Shown: one piece after another, positions 22,721 through 30,725 of the stretch | Position numbering within the stretch: the stretch's first letter is position 1 | Layout: each line of letters opens with the position of its first letter | From: Bacilli bacterium | Lineage (GTDB): Bacteria; Bacillota_I; Bacilli_A; RF39; UBA660 | Direction of reading: 5' to 3' | NCBI GenBank assembly: GCA_900769695.1 | Contig: CAAGHO010000028.1 | Location: forward strand, 1 to 40,907 | DNA: 40,907 bases | The notes under the pieces: generated by a model | Databases searched by the model: none | What the model was told of the DNA's origin: nothing | What the model saw: only the letters and a program-made list of their open reading frames with translations | Made by a program: the position numbers and the translations under genes

Positions 22721-24120
22721 TAATATTCACCTCGTCTTTTATTAGTAGTTAGTAAAACATTGCGATACTTTTTTCCTTCATTTTTAGTTTTTATAATAGC
22801 GTCTTTTTGTTCTTTTTTTATGAATGGTGAAAATGGAGCAAGATAAGGTTTATTAAAAGGAGCAAGCGTAATTAGTTTAAATAAAAGATAAACTGCTCCT
22901 AAATAAATTCCATAAATTCCAAGGATAGATGCGATTAAGATAAAGATAATTCGATATATTCTAATAGCGTTAATAAGTTCAATTGAGGTAAAGACAAATG
23001 AAGCGATAGACGAGATTGCAATTACAATAATCATAATAGGGGACATTATACCTGCGGATACAGCAGCATCTCCTAAGATTAATCCTCCTAAAATTGATAT
23101 AGCACTACCTGTTGTAGATGACATTCTTAAATCACTTTCTCTTAAGACTTCAAATGATAAGATCATAAACAAAGCTTCAATTGTCGCAGGAAATGGAACT
23201 GATGCTCTTTGGGCTTTTAATAAAAGTAAGAGGGATAAAAAACAAGAATCTTGGTTATAGGTAGTAATGGCAATATAATAAGCAGGAATGAAAATTGCTA
23301 TAAAAAAAGCAAACATTCTAACAATTCTAATAAAAGTAGTGTTGAAAGATTTTTGATAATAATCATCGACTGTATGAAAATAATCAACAAAGAAGTTAGG
23401 TAAAATAATCGCATATGATGACATATCTACTAAGATAACAGCCTTTCCTTCTAAAAGTGCCTGTGATACTTTATCAGGTCTTTCAGTTAAAATAACTGTG
23501 GGAAACAAATTATCACTTTCTAACTTATCTTTTAGATAACTAGAATCAATTATGCCATCAATATTAATACTTTTTAATTTCTCTTCTATATCGTTAATAA
23601 GCTTTTTATCAACAATATCATTCATATAAATAAGTCCAATTTTAGTTTCTGTTTTAGTACCTAGATTAATTTCATTCCACCATAAATTACTTGATTTTAT
23701 TCTTCTTCTAATAAGACCTAAATTAGTATTGAAATTTTCTGAAAAAGAATCTTTTGGACCAGTTAAAGATAATTCACTTTCTATGGTTGTAATTCCTCTT
23801 TCTAAGTTTTTTTTAACCTCAACTGAAAGAATTTTATCATTAATAATAATAACTAAAAATCCCTTATTTAAATAGGCAGTCATCTCTTCTTTAGTTATAT
23901 CTTTAATATTACATGCAGGAAGATTATCTTCTATTTTTTTTAACTGTTTTTTGTCTAATAATACTAACTCTTTTAAAATAAATTCTCCAATATCATCACT
24001 GCTAGTTAATACTTCATTAAATACAAGTAATATATTAGTATTTGAAACAGTTAGTTCTTTATAAATATAATCTTTTGATGCACCAGTTTCTTCTTTAATA
24101 AGTTTAATATATTTATTCAT
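22720..24120 (-). CDS. GerA-family spore germinant receptor subunit A
   Basis: 466 residues from the ATG at 24120, preferred over GTG at 24129 because AGGTGATT ends 4 nt before it. N-terminal soluble part (~1-265) followed by about five membrane segments. Hallmarks of the GerA family are clear: KAVILVDMSSYAIILP, VPFPATIEALFMILSFEVLR, GSAISILGGLILGDAAV and GIMSPIMIIVIAISSIASF. Full family length (~450-500). With GerB and GerC it forms the inner-membrane receptor or channel that senses small-molecule germinants in spores. It heads a three-gene operon (gerA-gerC-gerB) divergent from the rRNA methyltransferase. Its presence implies that the organism, or a recent ancestor, forms endospores. Confidence 0.94.
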   Translation of the reverse strand: MNKYIKLIKEETGASKDYIYKELTVSNTNILLVFNEVLTSSDDIGEFILKELVLLDKKQLKKIEDNLPACNIKDITKEEMTAYLNKGFLVIIINDKILSVEVKKNLERGITTIESELSLTGPKDSFSENFNTNLGLIRRRIKSSNLWWNEINLGTKTETKIGLIYMNDIVDKKLINDIEEKLKSINIDGIIDSSYLKDKLESDNLFPTVILTERPDKVSQALLEGKAVILVDMSSYAIILPNFFVDYFHTVDDYYQKSFNTTFIRIVRMFAFFIAIFIPAYYIAITTYNQDSCFLSLLLLLKAQRASVPFPATIEALFMILSFEVLRESDLRMSSTTGSAISILGGLILGDAAVSAGIMSPIMIIVIAISSIASFVFTSIELINAIRIYRIIFILIASILGIYGIYLGAVYLLFKLITLAPFNKPYLAPFSPFIKKEQKDAIIKTKNEGKKYRNVLLTTNKRRGEY

Positions 24121-24132
24121 ACTAATCACCTA

Positions 24133-24171
24133 ATTATAGTATGGTAGAAAATAAAAGAAGTATGCTATAAT
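24133..24171. promoter_or_regulatory. Divergent promoter region between gerA and the rRNA methyltransferase gene
   Basis: A plus-strand TATAAT (24166-24171) and a minus-strand TATAAT (ATTATA on the plus strand, 24133-24138) lie within 40 bp. Neither has a good -35. The two start regions are close enough for the promoters to interfere. Confidence 0.45.
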
Positions 24172-24189
24172 AAGATTGAGGATGATTAG

Positions 24190-25389
24190 ATGAAAGTTTT
24201 AAGATTAGATCATTATGGTCGCGGAATTGTTAATGTTAATAATAAAGTTTGTTTTGTAGAAAATGCTTTAAAAGATGAAGAAGTTGAAATTAATATAAAA
24301 AAAGAGAATAAGAAATTTTTACTAGGAGAAGCAAGAACAATTAGTAATATTAGTCCTGAAAGAGTAAAACCAAAATGTAAATATTATGGATTATGTGGTG
24401 GCTGTAATTTAGAACATATGAGTCTTCTCTTACAAGAAAAGTTTAAATGTGAAAAAATTGAAAATATTTTAGAAAGAACTTTAAAAAGAAAAGTTAAAGT
24501 AGAACATCTTGTTAAACTTAATGATTATAATTATCGTAATAAAGTAGTTTTGCATGTAGAAAAAGAAAAATTAGGTTTTTTTGAGAAAAAGACTAATAGT
24601 CTAATTGATATAGATGAATGTTTACTTCTTGACTTTAAAATAAATGATATTATTAAAAAGCTAAGAGATTATATTAAGAATGAACATGATATTAAGACTA
24701 TTACAATAAAACTTGGAAATAAAACAAATGAAGTAATGCTTATCATAGAAGGTAGTGTTAATGATCATGAAAGTTTACTAAAACTATGCGATGTTTTGTT
24801 TGTTAATGATAAATGTTTTTCTAAAAAGGATTATATAACGTCATTTATTGGTAGTAAGAAATATTTAGTTAGAAAAAATAGTTTCTTTCAAATAAATTAT
24901 TTAATTTCAACTGCTATGTATGATGAGATTAAAAAGCATGTTGTTGATAATAAAGCTTCTAATGTTTTAGATTTATATTGTGGTTCTGGGACTATTGGAA
25001 TTTATATAAGTGATGTTGTAGATAATGTTATTGGAGTAGAAGTTGTTAATGATGCTATAAAATCAGCAAAAGAAAACAAAGAGATTAATAATTGTAAAAA
25101 TATAGAGTTTATTTTAGGAAAAGTAGAGGACAAAATTGATTCTATTTCTAATAATAATATAGATACTATTATAGTAGATCCTCCACGTAGCGGATTACAT
25201 AAAAAAGTCATTAATTCTTTAGAAAAAATAAATCCAAAGACTATAATCTATGTATCATGTGATCCAATGACTATGGTAAGAGATATGGATTTACTTAGTA
25301 ATAATTATGAATTAAGTAATGTATCTGTTTATGATATGTTTCCAAATACAAGTCACGTTGAGTGTGTATGCATTCTAGAAAGGAAGTAG
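24190..25389 (+). CDS. 23S rRNA (uracil-C5)-methyltransferase, RlmD/RumA family
   Basis: 399 residues. N-terminal TRAM-like region, then iron-sulfur cysteines Cys63, Cys69 and Cys72 in CKYYGLCGGC with a fourth, Cys144, in DIDECLLLD; the 72-residue gap before the last Cys equals that in E. coli RlmD. SAM-binding motif DLYCGSGTIGIYIS, then DPPRSGLHKKV, catalytic nucleophile in YVSCDP, and the C-terminal general base region HVECVCIL. It methylates uracil in 23S rRNA (U1939 or U747 type) or possibly tRNA U54, since Bacillota paralogues vary; the exact site cannot be assigned. ATG supported by GAGGATGATT. The next gene starts 2 nt downstream. Confidence 0.92.
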   Translation: MKVLRLDHYGRGIVNVNNKVCFVENALKDEEVEINIKKENKKFLLGEARTISNISPERVKPKCKYYGLCGGCNLEHMSLLLQEKFKCEKIENILERTLKRKVKVEHLVKLNDYNYRNKVVLHVEKEKLGFFEKKTNSLIDIDECLLLDFKINDIIKKLRDYIKNEHDIKTITIKLGNKTNEVMLIIEGSVNDHESLLKLCDVLFVNDKCFSKKDYITSFIGSKKYLVRKNSFFQINYLISTAMYDEIKKHVVDNKASNVLDLYCGSGTIGIYISDVVDNVIGVEVVNDAIKSAKENKEINNCKNIEFILGKVEDKIDSISNNNIDTIIVDPPRSGLHKKVINSLEKINPKTIIYVSCDPMTMVRDMDLLSNNYELSNVSVYDMFPNTSHVECVCILERK

Positions 25390-25391
25390 TT

Positions 25392-25961
25392 ATGGAAAAA
25401 GATTGGAGTAATTATCAAAATAATACTTTGAATGATAAGATTGATAATTTATTATTAGAATTTTTAAATAAATATAAAAATGTTAAAACTATAGTTGATC
25501 TTGGATGCGGTGCAGGAAATGAATCAGTATATTTAATAAAACATGGATATAATGTTATATCCATAGATAGACAATTAAATGAATCTTTTATATTAGACAG
25601 ATTAGAAAAAGGTGAAAAAAAGAATGTTAAATTTCTTGAGTCTGATTTTAAAGATGTAATAATTCCTAATTCAGACTGTGTAATGGCAATGTTTAGTATT
25701 CCGTTTTGTAAGAAAGAGTTTTTTGATGAATTATGGAACAAAATATATGATTCTTTAAACGAACATGGTTATTTTGTGGGACAATTATTTGGAGATAGAG
25801 ATGCTTGGAAAGATTCTGAATGGGTTAATACTTTCTCTAAAGATGAAGTATTAGAGCGATTAGAAAAATATGAAGTATTATTATTTGATGAAGTAGAATT
25901 TGTTAGAAAATCTGATAATAAAAAATGGCATTATTACAATATAATTGCCAGAAAAAAATAA
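25392..25961 (+). CDS. Class I SAM-dependent methyltransferase, unknown substrate
   Basis: 189 residues from the ATG at 25392, preceded by AGGAAG overlapping the stop of the previous gene; an earlier in-frame ATG at 25362 lies within that gene. Motif I is VDLGCGAGNES (~34-44), followed by an acidic end of strand 2 (ISIDRQ), then SDCVMAMFSIPFC and a C-terminal KWHYYNIIARKK. Layout resembles TehB/UbiE-like small-molecule methyltransferases. Very close spacing to the rRNA methyltransferase suggests co-transcription, but function may be unrelated. Substrate unknown. Confidence 0.85.
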   Translation: MEKDWSNYQNNTLNDKIDNLLLEFLNKYKNVKTIVDLGCGAGNESVYLIKHGYNVISIDRQLNESFILDRLEKGEKKNVKFLESDFKDVIIPNSDCVMAMFSIPFCKKEFFDELWNKIYDSLNEHGYFVGQLFGDRDAWKDSEWVNTFSKDEVLERLEKYEVLLFDEVEFVRKSDNKKWHYYNIIARKK

Positions 25962-26033
25962 AATTGTCTTAAGAAATTTAGAGCAAGAAGATTAAACAGA
26001 TTTACTTATGGGGTAGTGTTAGAGCAAAAATGG

Positions 26034-26280
26034 AAAATTGATATATACATAATAAACAACCAATAATTAAGAGTGTTTATTATGTAGTATTCAGTTATAC
26101 CAAAACAAAAAAACCACTATTTATAATTAATAAACATACCATGTTGAATGTGTTTTAGTATTATATCGTAAAACCATTGAAAAATAAGAACTTTTGAAAA
26201 CATAAGAAATGAAATTTTGATAAAATATTTTGGAGGTAGAGTGAGGAGAATATATTTACTCATACCATATTAGGTGGTAT
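26034..26280. repeat. Dispersed intergenic repeat, copy 1
   Basis: Aligns with copies 2 (from 27373) and 3 (from ~29230). Best blocks: AAAATTGATATA at 26034; 26092-26188 (starting CAGTTATACC, ending GAAAAATAAG); and 26240-26272. It contains a perfect 13-bp stem TACATAATAAACA (26046-26058) / TGTTTATTATGTA (26074-26086) and a second stem CATACCA / TGGTATG near 26261-26281. It occupies most of the 25962-26328 gap; the first ~70 bases of that gap hold nothing I recognise. Confidence 0.6.
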
Positions 26281-26328
26281 GGGTTGACTAAACAAAATAA
26301 AAAGTAGAGATTATAGGAGAAATAAAAA

Positions 26329-26844
26329 ATGGTATTTAGTATTTTAGCATTATTAGCAGTGTGTATTAGTATATGTATTAAAGATAGAAAAAAATCATTA
26401 TATGTTCAATCATTAAACTGCTTTTTTGAAGCAATATATGATTTTTTAATATCTGCTTTTACAGGCGCAATTTTAAGTATAATAAATTTAATAAGGACTT
26501 TTATATTTATAAATAAAAATAAATTTAGTAAATCTGTATATTTAATAATACTATTTATTTTTGAAGGAATAATTATGATAAATTGTTATTTTTCATGGAC
26601 AGGGTGGGTTTCGCTATTACCAACAATTGGTTCAATGATTAGAACATATTGTTTATGGCAATCAAATATGAAATTAGTTAGAATATCTGGAATAACAACA
26701 GGAATTTTATACGGCTCTTATTATATTTATTACCATAGTTGGTTCATGGTATTAGGTGATTTTATTTTATTACTTACAGGAATATACACACTTTACAAAA
26801 ATGATATAAGGAGGAAAAGTAACAATGAAGTTATATGTAATTAG
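26329..26844 (+). CDS. YgjV-family inner membrane protein
   Basis: 171 residues with about five or six membrane segments and no long soluble part. The arrangement INLIRTFIFINKNK followed by WVSLLPTIGSMIRTYCLW is the signature of the YgjV (Imp-YgjV) family of small bacterial membrane proteins, whose function is unknown. AGGAGAAATAAAAA precedes the ATG. The 3' end overlaps the phosphatase gene by 20 nt, so the two are co-transcribed. It is the first gene after repeat copy 1. Confidence 0.75.
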   Translation: MVFSILALLAVCISICIKDRKKSLYVQSLNCFFEAIYDFLISAFTGAILSIINLIRTFIFINKNKFSKSVYLIILFIFEGIIMINCYFSWTGWVSLLPTIGSMIRTYCLWQSNMKLVRISGITTGILYGSYYIYYHSWFMVLGDFILLLTGIYTLYKNDIRRKSNNEVICN

Positions 26845-27364
26845 ACATGGAAACACAGATAGTAATAGATTAGATATATATAATGGAAAATTATTAAATG
26901 AAGATATAAATAATATTGGAATAAAACAAGCACAGGAAGCATCTAAAAAAATTAAAAATTTAAATTTAGATTTGATTATTTGTTCACCACTTTTAAGAAC
27001 AAGACATACCTGTGATATTATAAATTCTAATAAGATAAAAGTAATATATGATGATAGAATAGAAGAAAGAAATTGTGGGATTTTAACAAATACGAAAATA
27101 GATGATTTTTATTATACGGAATATTGGAATTATTATTCTAAAGTTAAAATCGATAATTTAGAAACAGTTCCAGAATTATTTAAAAGGGTTAATTTATTTT
27201 TAGATGAAATCAAGAAAAAATATAGAGGTCAAAATATACTTTTAGTAACACATGGTGGCGTAGCTAGGGCAATCCATTTTTATTTTAATGAATTGCCAGA
27301 AGATGGACAGGTGGAAAAATATTTGCCAGATAATTGTGAAATAAGAGAATATAGTTTTAATTAA
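26825..27364 (+). CDS. Histidine phosphatase (phosphoglycerate-mutase-like)
   Basis: 179 residues. VIRHGNTDSN near the N-terminus gives the catalytic Arg7-His8-Gly9, SPLLRTRHT supplies the second Arg region, ERNCG the acidic donor region, and VTHGGVARA the second catalytic His. Members of this branch dephosphorylate small phosphoesters, including alpha-ribazole-P, fructose-bisphosphate and phosphoserine; the substrate here is unknown. The strong GGAGG ribosome site lies inside the YgjV-like gene, which it overlaps by 20 nt. Repeat copy 2 follows directly. Confidence 0.88.
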   Translation: MKLYVIRHGNTDSNRLDIYNGKLLNEDINNIGIKQAQEASKKIKNLNLDLIICSPLLRTRHTCDIINSNKIKVIYDDRIEERNCGILTNTKIDDFYYTEYWNYYSKVKIDNLETVPELFKRVNLFLDEIKKKYRGQNILLVTHGGVARAIHFYFNELPEDGQVEKYLPDNCEIREYSFN

Positions 27365-27372
27365 TTTAAATA

Positions 27373-27640
27373 AAAATTGATATATGCATAATACACATTA
27401 TATTATTTCAGTTTGTATGGTTAGAACATAGTCAGTTATACCCAAACATATAAAAAGCAACTATTCATAATTAATGAACATGGCATGTTGAATGTGTGTC
27501 TGTACTACATCGAAAAAACTTGAAAAATAAGTGATTTAAAAAAATAAAAAATTAGAAATTTTATAAAAATTGAAAGATTTAATCAATAGGTTGTCTGAAG
27601 AGTATATGCTTCTACATACCACATTACTTATATAAAAATA
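27373..27640. repeat. Dispersed intergenic repeat, copy 2
   Basis: Homologous to copy 1 over the whole length: AAAATTGATATATGCATAAT at the left end, 27433-27531 (starting CAGTTATACC, ending TTGAAAAATAAG), and 27595-27627. The inner stem AACATG / CATGTT is shared with the AACAT / ATGTT stem of copy 1. The long outer stem of copy 1 is degraded here. Fills the gap between the phosphatase and the RhuM gene. Confidence 0.6.
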
Positions 27641-27677
27641 TACTAACTAAAAATTAATTTGAGAGGATATGAGATAT

Positions 27678-28703
27678 ATGAATGAAAATTTAATTGGAAA
27701 TGAAAATAATATTATATTTTATGAAGATGAAGAAGGAAACTCAAAAGTAGAAGTTGTTTTGAAAGAAGATAATGTTTGGTTAAATACTAATGCTATTGCA
27801 AATTTATTTAATGTTCAAAGACCTGCGATTGTAAAACATATTAACAATATATATAATGATGAAGAATTAGATAAAAATTCAACTTGTTCCATTTTGGAAC
27901 AAGTTCAACTTGAAGGAAATCGAAAAGTTTCAAGAAAAAAAGACTACTATAATTTAGATATGATTATTTCTATTGGGTTTAGAGTTAATTCCAAAACTGC
28001 AATAAAATTTAGAACTTGGGCTAATAAACTAATAAAAGAATATATGGTAAAAGGATTTACTCTAAATGATGATAGATTTATTAATGGTAATAGATTTGAT
28101 ACAAGATATTTTGATGAATTATTAGAACGTATAAAAGTAATTCGTACAAGTGAAAGAATGGCTTATCAAAAAATTACAGATATTTTTATTACAACTAGTG
28201 TGGATTATGATAAAAAATCTGAAGAAGCTTATGCCTTCTTTAAAATAGTTCAAAACAAATTACACTTTGCTATTACCGGACATACTGCTGCAGAACTTAT
28301 TTATGAAAGAGTCGATAGCACAAAAATACATATGGGACTTACTAATTGGAAAAATAGTCCTGATGGATTAATTTATAAATATGATGTTGGAATAGCTAAG
28401 AATTACTTAAGCGAAGAAGAATTAAAAAAATTAAATAATTTAACAACATTATTTTTAGATTATGCTGAGGATATGGCAGAAGAACAAAATATAATGACAA
28501 TGCAAAAATGGATAGATATAACTGACAAATTAATTTCTTTTAGGGATAAGAAAGTATTGAAAGATTCTGGCAAAGTATCTCATAAACAAGCTATAGAAAA
28601 AGCAGAAAATGAGTATGAAAAGTTTAGAATAAAACAGGATAGAGAGTATATATCTAGTATGGATGAAATGTATAAAAAATATTTAGAAGAAAATAAAAAA
28701 TAG
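27678..28703 (+). CDS. RhuM-family protein
   Basis: 341 residues from the ATG at 27678, chosen over 27669 because GAGAGGA at 27661-27667 is correctly spaced only for the later codon. The family is recognised from NIIFYEDEEGNSKVEV, VWLNTNAIANLFNVQRPAIV (a helix-turn-helix-like segment), YYNLDMIISIGFRVNS, FRTWANKLIKEYMVKGF and the C-terminal FLDYAEDMAEEQ, all typical of RhuM (virulence protein in Salmonella SPI-3). Biochemical function is unproven; RhuM genes are common in genomic islands, phage-like regions and restriction or toxin-antitoxin neighbourhoods. No Fic motif is present. It lies alone between two intergenic repeat copies with one small downstream gene. Confidence 0.88.
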   Translation: MNENLIGNENNIIFYEDEEGNSKVEVVLKEDNVWLNTNAIANLFNVQRPAIVKHINNIYNDEELDKNSTCSILEQVQLEGNRKVSRKKDYYNLDMIISIGFRVNSKTAIKFRTWANKLIKEYMVKGFTLNDDRFINGNRFDTRYFDELLERIKVIRTSERMAYQKITDIFITTSVDYDKKSEEAYAFFKIVQNKLHFAITGHTAAELIYERVDSTKIHMGLTNWKNSPDGLIYKYDVGIAKNYLSEEELKKLNNLTTLFLDYAEDMAEEQNIMTMQKWIDITDKLISFRDKKVLKDSGKVSHKQAIEKAENEYEKFRIKQDREYISSMDEMYKKYLEENKK

Positions 28704-28725
28704 TAATTTGCGGAGGAAAGTCAGT

Positions 28726-29223
28726 ATGAAAAAAATTAATATATTGTTGATACTTATATGTAGTATTATTATAATTGTAGGAAGTATTATATTAATAAAT
28801 AACAAAGAGCACTATATTACAGATAACGAATATTTATATGATATTGCTTTGAATTATTTAATTAACAAAGATGATGAAGAGTCAAATTCTGATCATGATA
28901 GAGAAAATTATCATTTTTTTGCAACATATGATAGTTTGGGAATAACTGAAAAAAATAATATACAATATATTTATATGTGGGTTTTAGGAGAAAGTTATTA
29001 TTTAGATAAAGGTAAAATAAAAGAACTTTCAGGATATTCAATGTTCTACAAATTTACTTTTGAAAATAACAAAATAATAAATGTTGAAATTCCAGAAGAT
29101 GGAAGTAATTATAAAAAATCTATTAAAAAAATGTGTCCAGATAGTAAAATGATTAATAAAGTTCTTAATTATAATTCAAAGTTAAGCCTAACAGAACAAG
29201 TTAATCAATATTATAATAGATAG
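28726..29223 (+). CDS. Membrane-anchored hypothetical protein
   Basis: 165 residues from the ATG at 28726, which follows CGGAGGAAAG; an upstream in-frame TTG lies within that ribosome site. One N-terminal membrane segment (~5-25) precedes an extracytoplasmic domain with regularly spaced aromatic residues (IQYIYMWVLGESYYLDKG, then MFYKFTFENNKIINVEIP), suggesting a single alpha/beta domain. The C-terminus is basic. No lipobox. Family not recognised. It follows the RhuM gene by 22 nt and probably shares its transcript. Confidence 0.7.
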   Translation: MKKINILLILICSIIIIVGSIILINNKEHYITDNEYLYDIALNYLINKDDEESNSDHDRENYHFFATYDSLGITEKNNIQYIYMWVLGESYYLDKGKIKELSGYSMFYKFTFENNKIINVEIPEDGSNYKKSIKKMCPDSKMINKVLNYNSKLSLTEQVNQYYNR

Positions 29224-29229
29224 TTAATT

Positions 29230-29480
29230 TATATATGGATAAAAATCATATCAATTATATACATAGTATCTTTGTAGTTTGTGCGTAATATAATACAAAA
29301 AAATAACAAACAAATAAAAAGGCAACTAGCATAATCTACATACAACACACGTGGAATCTATATCGCTACTTGAAAGAGAAAATGTTGAAAAATAAGAAAT
29401 TTTAAATGTTTATTTGACTATGCCCTAGGAAAATATGTTTTTCAGTTCAAAGTTAAAAACTACATGTAAATAATTTCAGT
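29230..29480. repeat. Dispersed intergenic repeat, copy 3 (diverged)
   Basis: The clearest match is 29316-29397 (AAAAAGGCAACTAGCATAAT at the left, TTGAAAAATAAGAAAT at the right), with weaker similarity either side. It is more diverged than copies 1 and 2. The stretch 29480-29640 beyond it shows no gene or other feature I can support. Confidence 0.45.
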
Positions 29481-29677
29481 ACACAAAAACAGATAAGAAA
29501 TTAGAAGATTTATATGATGGTAAATTTAATAAATTAAATAAAACAAAAAAGACTAAGTAAATAAATAATATGCATATATTAGAAAGATATATTAATAAAA
29601 AATAACTTTGTTCGATTGTATTTATAAGAATAGTATGATATATATAAACTGTATTAATTATCTTGCTACGAGTTAAT

Positions 29678-29705
29678 ATGACAATTTGGACGCTAAGGTT
29701 ATAAT
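29678..29705 (+). promoter_or_regulatory. Promoter of a short leader or small RNA
   Basis: ATGACA (29678-29683), 16-nt spacer, perfect TATAAT (29700-29705), only ~35 nt before a strong terminator. Confidence 0.5.
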
Positions 29706-29711
29706 TTTTTA

Positions 29712-29779
29712 AAGCAAGGAAGAATTATTGCATGTTGCGGGATATCCCTTTCAATAGGATGAAGGGATATCCTTTTTTT
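29712..29779 (+). ncRNA. Candidate ~68-nt small RNA or attenuator leader
   Basis: Predicted transcript from the promoter at 29678-29705 to a strong terminator: GGATATCCCTT (29740-29750) / AAGGGATATCC (29762-29772), 11-bp perfect stem, 11-nt loop, seven T. A GCAA (29714-29717) and TTGC (29728-29731) upstream could form a competing small hairpin. The next start codon is only 23 nt downstream with its own GGAGG, so the hairpin may attenuate that gene or end an independent RNA. No known riboswitch class recognised. Confidence 0.5.
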
Positions 29780-29802
29780 ATTCTAAAGATGGAGGTTTAA
29801 TT

Positions 29803-30692
29803 ATGAATGAAATAGCAGAAATAAAAGAAATTGAAAACAAAATCTATACTATAAGAGGAGTGGAAGTGATGTTAGATTCTGATCTAGCCGAACAATATCA
29901 ATGTGCTAATGGTACTAAAACAATTAACCAAGCAGTAAAAAGAAATTTTGATAGATTTCCAAGTGATTTTTATTTTCAATTAGATGAAGATGAATATATA
30001 AACTTGAAGTCCCAAATTGGGACTTCAAATTTATCTGAACATGGTGGTGTAAGAAAAACACCATATGTTTTCACTGAACAGGAGTAGCAATGCTCGCGAC
30101 AGTAATAAGAACAGATGTAGCTGCTAAAGTAAGTATTGATATTATGAGAGCGTTTGTAAAAATGAGACATTACATTAAATATAATGAGCAATTATTACCA
30201 CGTAAATATTTACTTTTAGAAGAAAAAGTTGATAATAATACAAAGAGAATAGATGAATTATTTGACAAGTTTAATCCGAAAGTAATAACTAAAAACTCTA
30301 TATTTTATAAGAATGATATATATGATGCATACTCAGTTTTAATAGAAATTTTTAAATTATCAGAAGAGGAGATAATAATTATTGATAATTACGCTGGAAA
30401 AGAATTACTTGATATATTAAGAATAATTCATAAAAAAATCTTAATAGTTTCGTCTAGTATAGATGAGATTCAAAAGAAAAAATATTTAAAACAGTATAAT
30501 AATGAATCATTTATAAAAAATGATTCATATCATGACAGATTTATAATTATAGATAGAAAAAGAGTATTCCACTCAGGAGCATCATTTAAAGATCTAGGCA
30601 ATAAATGTTTTGGAATTAATGAAATAGAAAACAAGATTGAAATTGATAAACTAGTAAATGAAGTTATTAAGAGTTGTAGTATAAATAATTAA
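29803..30692 (+). pseudogene. ORF6N / phospholipase-D-like gene, copy 1, broken by a one-base deletion
   Basis: The frame from 29803 stops at 30087, and a second frame runs to 30692. Compared with copy 2 at 30726, where the bases read GAACAAGGAGT, this copy reads GAACAGGAGT (30076-30085): one A is missing. Restoring it gives EQGVAMLAT and a continuous ~296-residue protein. Domain order is as in copy 2: an ORF6N DNA-binding-like N-terminus (VMLDSDLAEQY, NRFPSDFYFQL) and a C-terminal domain with SYHDRFIIIDRKRVFHSGAS. It is either a recent pseudogene, a sequencing error, or a phase-variable site, although the A run is only two long. It lies 23 nt after a terminator hairpin. Confidence 0.8.
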
Positions 30693-30725
30693 TACTATTT
30701 TTATTCTAAAGATGGAGGTTTAATT

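Noticed and set aside
27678..28703. Fic/DOC toxin activity for the RhuM-family protein
   Set aside because: The HPFxxGNG motif of Fic proteins is absent.
26034..29480. Integron attC sites
   Set aside because: The repeats lack recognisable GTTRRRY/RYYYAAC core pairs and no integrase is in the window, so I call them only dispersed repeats.
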